Under the pieces are notes generated by a model. It worked only from the letters and a program-made list of their open reading frames with translations. It was not told where the DNA came from and made no database searches. From an uncultured Paracoccaceae bacterium (GTDB lineage: Bacteria; Pseudomonadota; Alphaproteobacteria; Rhodobacterales; Rhodobacteraceae), in NCBI GenBank assembly GCA_947503775.1, contig CANNFE010000002.1:557415-621414 (forward strand): a DNA stretch of 64,000 nucleotides. Direction: 5' to 3'. Shown here piece after piece: positions 26,706-34,900 of the stretch; the stretch's first letter is position 1; each line of letters starts with the position of its first letter. The translations under genes were made by a program, and so were the position numbers.

Positions 26706-27476
26706 ATGCGACATCTGATTTTTTTCGCGATCATCGGCGCGGTCGTCTACGGTCTTATCTGGGCGCAGCAGAACACGGACCTAATGGAGCGTGCGCAGGC
26801 CGTTGCGGGGGTCGTCGACGAAAACGGCGAACCGATCGAGCGGCCGAGCCTGATGTCGCGGGTGCTGGGCATTTTCGAGCCGAAGGCCGAGGATCAGATG
26901 CTGGCGCCGCTGCCCGAAGTCAAGGGCTGGACGCGCACCGCTATCGCAGAGCCCTTTGCGGCAACAGATTTCAGCGCCGACGGCAGCACCTTGCCCGAGG
27001 ACGTCTGGCTGGAGCAGCCCGTGCCCGATGGGGTGGATCGGGCCGGCGCGCTGGAGGATCAGGAAAAGGCGATCATGATGGCGCTGCGCAGCGGAGAGCA
27101 TCGGTCGGGGGCGGTCTATCGCTCTGACGATGCGACGTTTTTCGTGATGGTGCGCCGGGATCCGCGGGACAGGGTCGCGCTGCATATGATCGGCACCGCG
27201 CCGCCGCCCGACGTGGTGGATCGCCCGTCGAATTTCGTGGCCGTCGAGCGGGAGGCGCCTGCCCCTCTGGAGATTGGCGGAGAGCTTGTCGTGGAGGATA
27301 ACGATCAGGTCGGCACCGGCGAGATCGGGATGATCCGGATGACGGTGCCGTTCGGCGACGGCGCGGTGCTGTCGCTTTGGGGCTCCGGGCCGCGCGAGAG
27401 GGCCATCCAACTGATTGAAACCTCTGGGATTCTGGGTGATCCGACCTTTGCGCAGCCCCCGGCGGAGGGGGCCTAG
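26706..27476 (+). CDS. hypothetical membrane-anchored protein, 256 aa
   Basis: Start at ATG 26706 (MRHLIFFAIIGAVVYGLIWA), a single N-terminal membrane helix followed by an about 235-residue, probably periplasmic, acidic domain without cysteines or recognisable catalytic motifs. Segments such as HRSGAVYRSDDATFFVMVRRDPRDRV look like a beta-rich fold. I do not recognise the family. It starts 91 bases after the ThDP gene and overlaps the convergent cobO by 4 bases. Confidence 0.75.
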   Translation: MRHLIFFAIIGAVVYGLIWAQQNTDLMERAQAVAGVVDENGEPIERPSLMSRVLGIFEPKAEDQMLAPLPEVKGWTRTAIAEPFAATDFSADGSTLPEDVWLEQPVPDGVDRAGALEDQEKAIMMALRSGEHRSGAVYRSDDATFFVMVRRDPRDRVALHMIGTAPPPDVVDRPSNFVAVEREAPAPLEIGGELVVEDNDQVGTGEIGMIRMTVPFGDGAVLSLWGSGPRERAIQLIETSGILGDPTFAQPPAEGA

Positions 27477-28081
27477 AACTCCACCCCGATCTGCGCCTTG
27501 ATGCCGGACCTGAACGGATGTTTGACCAGCTCCATCTCGGTGACGAGATCGGCGGCCTCGATCAGGTCCTCATGGGCGTTGCGGCCGGTCAGGACGACAT
27601 GGGTCATCGGGGGCTTTTCAGCCTTCAGAAAGGCGAGAACCTCGGCGATGTCGAGATAGCCGTAACGCAGGGCGATGTTGATCTCGTCGAGAAGGACCAT
27701 GCGGTTGGTCTCGTCTGAGATGAGCTCTTTCGCCTTGGCCCAGGCGGCCTGCGCCATTTCGGTGTCGCGGGTCTTGTCCTGGGTTTCCCAGGTGAAGCCT
27801 TCGCCCATCGTGTGAAACTGGCAAGCCTCTGAGAATTTGGAGAGAATCAGGTCACGCTCTCCGGTGGACATGCCGCCTTTGATGAACTGGACGACGGCGC
27901 AGGGCAGGCCGTGAGCGATGCAGCGGAAGATCATCCCGAAGGCGGCCGACGACTTGCCCTTGCCCTTGCCGGTATGGACGATGATCAGGCCTTTTTCGTC
28001 GGTTTTGGTCGCCATGATCTTGTCGCGGGCGGCCTTTTTCTTGGCCATCTTGGCGGCGTGGCGGTCGGCGTCGTCTGTCAT
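27473..28081 (-). CDS. cobO: cob(I)yrinic acid a,c-diamide adenosyltransferase CobO
   Basis: 202 aa from ATG 28081 (MTDDADRHAAKMAKKKAARD). P-loop IIVHTGKGKGKSSAAFGM (residues about 33-50), VVQFIKGG, and the Walker-B-like LLDEINIALRYGYLD identify the CobA/CobO type. It transfers the adenosyl group of ATP to Co(I) of cobyrinic acid diamide, or salvaged corrinoids. It stands alone here, away from the other cobalamin genes, with no riboswitch detected upstream. Confidence 0.95.
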   Translation of the reverse strand: MTDDADRHAAKMAKKKAARDKIMATKTDEKGLIIVHTGKGKGKSSAAFGMIFRCIAHGLPCAVVQFIKGGMSTGERDLILSKFSEACQFHTMGEGFTWETQDKTRDTEMAQAAWAKAKELISDETNRMVLLDEINIALRYGYLDIAEVLAFLKAEKPPMTHVVLTGRNAHEDLIEAADLVTEMELVKHPFRSGIKAQIGVEF

Positions 28082-28294
28082 GGGAACTCCTGTCCTGAGA
28101 GCCGCAGGATAGGGGGTCAGCGGCGGCGGGGAAAGGGAGGCGAGAGGCAATCGTGCGAATCGAAGGTTAACGCCGTGACGGGCGGCGAAACGGGCTTGCG
28201 GCATCCGGTCGGCATCGCGTCGGCATATGGGAGGAGGCAAATCCGCATCCGTTGCGATTAACGGACCGGACGGCACTTCGGGGGCGGAGCCTGG

Positions 28295-28309
28295 TTAAGG
28301 CGCGGTTAA
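28295..28309. promoter_or_regulatory. perfect CtrA-type site
   Basis: TTAA-GGCGCGG-TTAA, exactly the TTAA-N7-TTAA consensus bound by the alphaproteobacterial cell-cycle/motility regulator CtrA. It lies 46 bases upstream of the small lipoprotein gene at 28356, in the gap with divergent cobO. Confidence 0.5.
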
Positions 28310-28355
28310 CCTTTCTTTGGATACATAAGCCGCGACTTATACGAAGGGTTTTCCG

Positions 28356-28646
28356 ATGTCGCGCCTCAGTCTGATGCTGGCCGGTCTGGGCCTTGCCGCC
28401 TGCAACACCGCGCCGGTCGGCTTTGCCGGGATCGAGCCGGTCATCGTGGAGGTCGAGGGCAGCACGTTCGAGGTGCGCCGGACGGGCGCGGCTGTCTCCT
28501 CGATGCGGACGAATGTGGAATTCGCCCGCCCCGCCTCGATCATGTCCAAGGCGAGCGTTGCGATCGGTCAGGCCACCGGATGCGATGTGGTGCCTGGCAG
28601 CCTGACCGGAGACGGCGTCATTCAGCGCGCGCGGCTCTCCTGCTGA
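28356..28646 (+). CDS. small lipoprotein, 96 aa
   Basis: MSRLSLMLAGLGLAACNTAP is a lipoprotein signal peptide with lipobox LAAC, so Cys16 should be acylated. The mature part (IEPVIVEVEGSTFEVRRTG ... GCDVVPGSLTGDGVIQRARLSC) is beta-rich, with two further cysteines that could pair. No family recognised. A perfect TTAA-N7-TTAA site precedes it, so it may belong to a CtrA regulon. Confidence 0.72.
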   Translation: MSRLSLMLAGLGLAACNTAPVGFAGIEPVIVEVEGSTFEVRRTGAAVSSMRTNVEFARPASIMSKASVAIGQATGCDVVPGSLTGDGVIQRARLSC

Positions 28647-28687
28647 TGCCCGTCGACTTTGACCCGCTCAACAGATCGGGATTGGGT

Positions 28688-29242
28688 CTACTGTCCCTGG
28701 CGTTGAGGGCGCAGGAAGAGGCTGACATTTCCGTAGCCCCAAGTGTCATTTTCCAGATCGCCCATGGCTGCGTTGAGCCCGGCCCCGACGAGGCTGCCAA
28801 TCAGACCGCCCGTCGCTCCTGCACTGGTCTGCCGGTCACGTGCGCTTAAGTTGATGATCTCCGCGGTCCGGGTCGCGCTGCGGGTTCCGTCGGTGCAGGA
28901 GATCGTGACGTCAGGCGATGTCTGCTTGTAATTCGGAAGCTCGATAATCGCCGGGGTGGTGAAGCTTGCCGAATAGTATTCATTGTCGAGCGTGCAGCGT
29001 GCGCCTGCGAACGGGCCGCTTCTGTTGTCGTCTCCGGTGGCGCGTGTGCGGACCGTCATCCGGGTCGGACCCTGATAGGCTGGCACGCGGGGATTGCTTG
29101 CGCGCGCGGCGGCGAACACATCAAGGCCGTTCGCGCTGTTCGGGAATTTGGGGGTGACAGGAATGGGCGGTTGGGAGATTTCCGGGTCGGCGCAGGCTGT
29201 CAGGCACAGAGCGGCTGCCCCTATAATATAACTCAGTTTCAA
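28688..29242 (-). CDS. lipoprotein of unknown function, paralog of the 31086 gene
   Basis: 184 aa with lipobox LTAC (Cys17). The mature region contains ARCTLDNEYYSASFTTPA, PNYKQTSPDVTISCTDG, which matches CTLRTDTYSATVTTPG, PNYGAQSPVISATCSDG of the protein at 31086-31604, with both cysteines conserved. A glycine-rich stretch (ATGGLIGSLVGAGLNAAMGD) resembles Gly-zipper membrane-interacting segments. It presumably sits on the inner leaflet of the outer membrane. Function unknown; not co-transcribed with its paralog. Confidence 0.75.
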   Translation of the reverse strand: MKLSYIIGAAALCLTACADPEISQPPIPVTPKFPNSANGLDVFAAARASNPRVPAYQGPTRMTVRTRATGDDNRSGPFAGARCTLDNEYYSASFTTPAIIELPNYKQTSPDVTISCTDGTRSATRTAEIINLSARDRQTSAGATGGLIGSLVGAGLNAAMGDLENDTWGYGNVSLFLRPQRQGQ

Positions 29243-29486
29243 TGTCTTATCCTCAGGTCGCTTGGTGTTGGCATAAGTGCCGCGTGCACCCTATGGACAG
29301 GGCTGGAAGGCTTTAAGGCCAAAGACCAACATCGTTGAGTTAAGCCCTTCCTTTTTGGGATTTGTTGCCAGAGGATCACGACCGCACGGCTTTGGCCGAC
29401 ATGCTTGATCGGTGCCAATCGGCGCTTTGCGGGCTTAGGCTGATCGCTGCCTGGTTTTTTAGGACCACCCCATGAGGGGCATGACC

Positions 29487-30194
29487 CTAGAGGAAGAGCC
29501 GCGCGATATAGGGCGCGATCAGCGCGGTCAGGAGGGCATTGAGGCCCATGCCGATTCCCGCGAAGGCGCCGGCGGTTTCATTGACCTGAAAGGCGCGGGC
29601 GGTGCCGATGCCGTGGGCGGCGACGCCAGTGGCAAAGCCGCGGGCGCGCCAGTCGGTGATCTTCATGGCGTTCAGAAGAGGCGTGACCGTGATGGCGCCG
29701 ATGATCCCGGTGAGGATCACGAGGACGGCCGTGAGGGTCGGGGAGCCTCCGATCTGTTCGGAGATGCCGAGCGCGACCGGGGCGGTCGTGGATTTGGGCG
29801 CGAGCGACAGCAGCGTTTCGGCCCTGAGCCCCATGGCCCAGCCGATGCCGATGGCGCTGAGCATCGCGGTGAGCGATCCGGCCACGAGCGCGGCGAGAAG
29901 CGGCAGGGCGAGGCGTTTGACATGATGCAGGTTGCCGTAAAGCGGAACGGCCAGCGCGACGGTCGCGGGGCCGAGCATGAAGTGAACGAATTGCGCCCCT
30001 TCGAAATAGGTCTCGTAGTCCGTTCCGCTAAGGGTCAGCAAAGCGGCCAGCAGCAGAACGGCGAGCAGGACCGGGTTCATCCACGGTTTGCGGCCCGAGG
30101 CGCGGAACATCCAGTCGCCCGCCAGATAGGCGATGAGCGTCGCGGTCAGCCAGAGGAGCGGGCCTTCGGCGAGGTAGGACCAGATCTCGATCAT
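29487..30194 (-). CDS. LrgB-family membrane protein
   Basis: 235 aa from ATG 30194, overlapping the LrgA stop (ATGA). Eight or so hydrophobic segments; conserved LAPKSTTAPVALGISEQIGG and GVAAHGIGTARAFQ are the signature loops of LrgB/CidB (PF04172). With LrgA it forms a two-gene unit related to holin/antiholin systems and to plastid glycolate/glycerate exporter PLGG1, so organic-acid export is a plausible role. Confidence 0.92.
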   Translation of the reverse strand: MIEIWSYLAEGPLLWLTATLIAYLAGDWMFRASGRKPWMNPVLLAVLLLAALLTLSGTDYETYFEGAQFVHFMLGPATVALAVPLYGNLHHVKRLALPLLAALVAGSLTAMLSAIGIGWAMGLRAETLLSLAPKSTTAPVALGISEQIGGSPTLTAVLVILTGIIGAITVTPLLNAMKITDWRARGFATGVAAHGIGTARAFQVNETAGAFAGIGMGLNALLTALIAPYIARLFL

Positions 30195-30529
30195 CGGTCT
30201 TTGGCCAGAAGGCTGAAAGTGAGCGCGCCGACCGCGATGGCCAGAACGGTGCTGCCGAGGAGGGCTGCGAAGAGGGCGAGGCCCTGACCTGCGAGCCGGT
30301 CGAGATGGCCGATGATCCCGACGCCTGCGGGCACGAAGAGGAGGGAGAGGTGGCTCAGAAGGCCGCTTGTCGTGGGCTGGACGGCTTTTGCGGTTTTGGG
30401 CCGCGCGATGAGGAGCATCAGGAAGAGCGCCATGCCCAGGACCGGGCCGGGGATGGGCAGGCTTGTGGCGCGGACGATGGCCTCTCCGGCCAGTTGCAGC
30501 GCCAGCAGCAGGGCGACATGGGCGATCAT
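30191..30529 (-). CDS. LrgA/CidA-family membrane protein
   Basis: 112 aa with four hydrophobic helices (MIAHVALLLALQLAGEAIV; IPGPVLGMALFLMLLIA; LSHLSLLFVPAGVGIIGHLD; ALFAALLGSTVLAIAVGALT), the standard CidA/LrgA holin-like layout. The start overlaps the GFA gene stop (ATGA 30526-30529) and its stop overlaps the lrgB start, making a three-gene operon. Confidence 0.92.
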   Translation of the reverse strand: MIAHVALLLALQLAGEAIVRATSLPIPGPVLGMALFLMLLIARPKTAKAVQPTTSGLLSHLSLLFVPAGVGIIGHLDRLAGQGLALFAALLGSTVLAIAVGALTFSLLAKDR

Positions 30530-30912
30530 GGCTGCGGGTCCGGGATCGGGTGGAACCAGGCGAGCCGTTCGCCGAGGAAGTCGTGCCGCTCTGGTTTGAT
30601 CCGGGATGGGTCTTCGAGGAGGGCGGCATAGAGGTGGGTTTCGTCCAGCTTGTCTTCGTAGCGGTAGAAGACGGGGCTGCCGCAGGTGGCACAGAACCCG
30701 CGCGTGACACCTTTGGAGGAGGCGTAGCTGGCGGGGCGGCCGTGCCATGTCAGCCCGGTATTCGGGACGGCGAAGAAGGTTGTCATGGGCGATGCGGTCG
30801 CGCGGCGGCAGCTGTCGCAATGGCAATGGGCGATCCAGAGGGGCGGGCCCTTGGCGGTGAAGCGGATCGCGCCGCACAGGCAGTGGCCGGTCAGAAGCGA
30901 TGTGTCGGTCAT
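30526..30912 (-). CDS. GFA-family protein (glutathione-dependent formaldehyde-activating enzyme-like)
   Basis: 128 aa zinc-binding fold of the GFA/CENP-V type with Cys motifs GHCLCGAIRF, HCHCDSCRR and CATCGSPV. Although named after an enzyme that forms S-hydroxymethylglutathione, most members have no proven activity. First gene of the GFA-lrgA-lrgB operon. Confidence 0.9.
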   Translation of the reverse strand: MTDTSLLTGHCLCGAIRFTAKGPPLWIAHCHCDSCRRATASPMTTFFAVPNTGLTWHGRPASYASSKGVTRGFCATCGSPVFYRYEDKLDETHLYAALLEDPSRIKPERHDFLGERLAWFHPIPDPQP

Positions 30913-31085
30913 GGGGCGACTAAAGCCGATCGCGCGGCGAAAGGCACGGGGTTGCGTTCGAGGGGCCCCGCGGGCGCTTTGCTGCCAGAGGCGATTTCGA
31001 AGGCCCGTGGTTCGGCGCCTGCCTGTCATGGCGTGCCCCCCGGGGTGGCAAGGGTTGCCCGGCTGTGCGGCCGGGCGCCCTGGGG

Positions 31086-31604
31086 TCAGCGGAACGTGAC
31101 GCGGATATCGCTGTAGCTGTAGGTATCGGTCGACGGATTGACGATGGTGCCGACCAGAACGCCGATGGCGGGCGTCGTCTCGAAGGTAGCGGCATTCGCC
31201 CGTTCCTCGGCCGAGACATTGGTGACCGTGCTGGTGCCTGTCGCCTGACGCACGCCGTCCGAGCAAGTGGCCGAGATGACGGGTGACTGCGCCCCGTAAT
31301 TGGGCACGATGACCCGGCCCGGTGTGGTGACGGTGGCCGAATAGGTGTCGGTGCGCAGGGTGCAGGTCACGCCGGTCAGCTCGGCCATGCGGTTTGCGCG
31401 ATCGACGGCGCGCACGTTGATCACTGATTGGCCGCGAAACGGAGGCACGGTGGCGCCGCGGGCGCGGTCGCTGCCATAGACATCGATCCCGACGGCGGCG
31501 TTCTGGTTAAAGGGAATGGCCGTCACCGCGGGCGTGGTGACTTCGAGTGGGGCGCAAGCGGCCAGGAAAACGCCAGCCATACACAAGGTCGCGATATGTT
31601 TCAC
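31086..31604 (-). CDS. lipoprotein of unknown function, paralog of the 28688 gene
   Basis: 172 aa from GTG 31604, chosen because GGAGAGA lies upstream and the lipoprotein signal (VKHIATLCMAGVFLAACAPL, lipobox LAAC) follows. The mature part has the same cysteine-containing core as the protein at 28688-29242 (CTL...YSAT.TTPG ... PNY...SPV...C.DG.R.AT). No domain I can name. The two genes lie 1.8 kb apart with the lrgAB operon between them, all on the minus strand. Confidence 0.75.
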   Translation of the reverse strand: MKHIATLCMAGVFLAACAPLEVTTPAVTAIPFNQNAAVGIDVYGSDRARGATVPPFRGQSVINVRAVDRANRMAELTGVTCTLRTDTYSATVTTPGRVIVPNYGAQSPVISATCSDGVRQATGTSTVTNVSAEERANAATFETTPAIGVLVGTIVNPSTDTYSYSDIRVTFR

Positions 31605-31909
31605 ACTATCTCTCCGTCTCAATGAGGTTTGGATCCGGGTCAGCGCCGGATGCCGTCCTCTTGACCTAAAGGCAGCGGGATAAGCGATAGCGGGCCGCTC
31701 GTTATTCGATAGCTGGGCGATCCTCTGCTCAAGTATAGCGGGAGAGGCGTGCCGGGAGGGTGTTTCGATCCCGCCACAGGGTGGAGACAAGATCGGGCGC
31801 GGTCAGACATAGATTTATGATCCGTTAATATAAATGGCTATTGACGGAACTATTGAAGAGGTTCGATGCGTTGCTGCCCTGAAACGTCGAACAACGGATG
31901 GGTAGACCA
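31605..31909. other. gene-free gap with promoter of the lipoprotein gene
   Basis: About 305 bases between the 31086 lipoprotein gene and the 3' end of cobN. The right part (about 31800-31860) is A/T-rich and includes TTGACGG. I see no gene, repeat or clear promoter pair. Confidence 0.3.
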
Positions 31910-31978
31910 ATGCGAATTTTCAGTGTGATGATGCTTTTGTCTTATCTCGGTGTCGCGGTGCTTGCGACCGGGTTTTAA
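31910..31978 (+). CDS. possible 22-aa hydrophobic peptide
   Basis: ATG at 31910, TAA at 31976: MRIFSVMMLLSYLGVAVLAT then GF. The whole peptide is one membrane-helix-like stretch, and it ends on top of the convergent cobN stop. There is only a weak GGGTAG upstream. It could be a real small membrane protein or chance. Confidence 0.25.
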   Translation: MRIFSVMMLLSYLGVAVLATGF

Positions 31979-34900
31979 GACGGCCTTAGGTGATCGATGC
32001 GAGCGCGGGCGGAGTTGGATTTCGGGATCCAGAGACCGCGCTCGATCGCTTCGTGAAGGCGCTCTGCGATTTCGGTGAGCGCTGACGGATTTTCCTTCTG
32101 AATGAACTGTCTTGTGTCCTCGTCTTCGAGGAAAGCCGCTTCGACAAGGTCGAAGTGATGGTTCTTGACGGCGCCAGTCGTGGCGGCAAAGGCGAAGAGG
32201 TAGTCGACGGTTGCGGCGATCTCGAACGCGCCCTTGTAGCCGTGGCGTTTGACGCCCTCGATCCATTTGGGGTTGAGGGCGCGGGAGCGCAGGACGCGGG
32301 CGATTTCCTCGTCGAGGGTGCGGATGACCGGTCGTTCGGGGCGGGAATGGTCGTTGTGGTAGATTGGCTGGGACTGCCCTTGCAGGTGGGTGATGGCCGC
32401 CGCGGCGCCGCCTTCGAATTGGTAGTAATCGTCTGAATCGAGCAGGTCGTGTTCGCGGTTGTCCTGGTTCTGGACGATGGCGTCGGCTTGGGAGAGGCGG
32501 GTTTCGAACCCTTCGCGGTCGCGTTTGCCCTCCTGCCCCGCCTCATAGGCATATCCGCCCCAGTCGAGATAGGCGTCGGCGAGGTCCTTTTGCTCGGTCC
32601 AGAGGCGTTCGTCGATGAGGGCCTGGAGGCCCGCCCCATAGGCGCCGGGTTTGGAGCCGAAGACGCGGGGGGAGGCGCCTTCGATGCGGGCGCGGGCGGC
32701 GGCGGGGTTGAGGTGATCGGGTTCGTCTAGAGCCATGACCGCTTTGGCCGCTGAGTCGACGAGGGCGGTTAATTGCGGGAAGGCGTCGCGGAAAAAGCCG
32801 GAAATGCGCAGCGTGACATCGACGCGGGGACGGCCGAGGACGCCCTGGGGCAGGATCTCGAAGCCGGTGACGCGGCGGTTGGCGGTATCCCAGGTCGGTT
32901 TGACGCCCATGAGGGCAAGGGCTTGGGCGATATCGTCGCCGCCGGTGCGCATGTTGGCGGTGCCCCAGGCCGTGATGAGGAGCGCCCGGGGCCAGTCGCC
33001 GTGATCCTGCAGGTGCTTTTCGAGGAGGAGGGTGGCGGATTTCCAGCCCAGCGCCCAAGCGGTGGGGGTGGGCACGGCGCGGGTGTCGACGGAGTAGAAG
33101 TTGCGGCCGGTGGGAAGCGTGTCGAGGCGGCCTCGGGTTGGGGCGCCGGAGGGGCCGGGGGGGATCGCCTTGCCGTTCAGGGCTTCGGTGAGGCCGTGGA
33201 GTTCCTGGGGGCCGCAGGCGGTGATGGTGGGGCGGATGTCTTTGGTGATGGTCTCGAGGACGGCCCCTGAGGCGGGGCCGGGGGCGGCGTCTTCGCCATC
33301 CAGGAGACGGATGGCGAGGTCTTCGAGGCGCTCGACCGTATCGCCGTGGCTGCGCCAGCCTTTGGCATCAAAGAGGGACGGACGGGGGCCGGTCCAGGGG
33401 GCGGCCATGTCGCAATCGAGCGGGTCGAAGTTCAGGTCGAGATCGGCGGCGAGGGCGCGCAGGAGGGAGGCGTCGCCCCCTGTGCCGTCGCCTCTTGGCA
33501 GGCGGGCGAGGGCGATGGCGAGGTCGCGGGCCTGGGGGCCGCCCGGGCTTTGACCGAAGATGTGGAGGCCGTCGCGGATCTGGGCCTCTTTCAGTTCGCA
33601 AAGCCAGGCGTCGAGCTTGGAGAGGTCGTCTCCGGCGCCGGAATCTTCGGCGATACCTGTCGTTTGCGAAATCTCAAGGATTTGCGTGCGAAGGTGATCC
33701 GCGCGACGAGGATCGAGGGCGGCGGCTTCGTAATATTCGTCGACGAGGGCCTCGAGATCGCGAAGCGGGCCGTAGGTTTCGGCGCGGGTAAGCGGCGGCG
33801 TGAGGTGATCGACGATGACGGCGGAGGTGCGGCGCTTGGCCTGGCTGCCCTCGCCCGGGTCGTTGACGATGAAGGGGTAGATATGGGGCGTAGGGCCGAG
33901 AATGGCTTCGGGCCAGCAGGTTTCGGACAGGGCGAGCGCCTTGCCAGGAAGCCATTCGAGATTGCCATGCTTGCCCAAGTGGACGAGCGCATGGGCGCCC
34001 CAGTCGTGGCGGAGCCAGATGTAGAAGGCGAGGTAGTTATGCGGCGGAACGAGGTCGGGAGAATGGTAGGTGTCTTCGGGATCGATGTTGTAGCCGCGCG
34101 CGGGTTGCAGGCAGACGGTCGCATGTCCGAAGCGGTGGATGGACAGGGCGAAGGCGGGGCCTGTGGCACCGTCGGACTTGCATATTTTTGGCCAGATGAA
34201 GGGGGGATCCTGGCGCTCGGGCCCGCCGGGAGGGAGGTGTGGTGACGTCGGATTTTGCGCGGTGGAGGACGGTGCGTTCCCGGCCGTCGGAGGGTGCGTC
34301 GCGGGTGTGGGGATTTGGTCGGCGGTCGCCTTTGTCTGATCGGTTGGCGAGGGACTGTCGGTTGTCTCTGGTGAGACGAGGAACGGGTCGTCTTCGGGTT
34401 GGCCCCAGCGGGTTTCGATATCCTGGCGGAGTTTAAGGGGAAGCTGGGCGTAGTGGTGTTTGTAGATGGCGAGGGGGAGGCGCTCTCCGCCTGTCCGGCT
34501 TGCCCGGTCGGTGAGCCAGTTGGTCGGGCCGGCGAGAAGGCGGTCCATCAAGGATTTGCCGTCCGGCGGGGCCGTGTCGATGCTGTAGCCCTGGGATGCG
34601 AGGTGCCGGAGGGTCAGAGCGGTCGCGGCGGGGGTGTCGAGGCCGACGCCGTTGGCGAGGCGACCGTCCTTGTTGGGGTAGTTGGCGAGGATGAGGGCGA
34701 CTTTGCGGTCCTTGGGCGCGGTATTGCGGAGTTTGGTCCAGGCGGCGGCGAGCTTGGCGGTGAAGGTCACGCGGTCGCCCTGGGCGCGGTAGGCGGCGAT
34801 GGGGGCCTGGGTGGCCTCGTCGCGATAGGCCTGCGCCTTGAAGCTGATGGCGCGAGAGAGGATGCGGCCGTCGACCTCGGGCAGAGCCACGTTCATGGCG

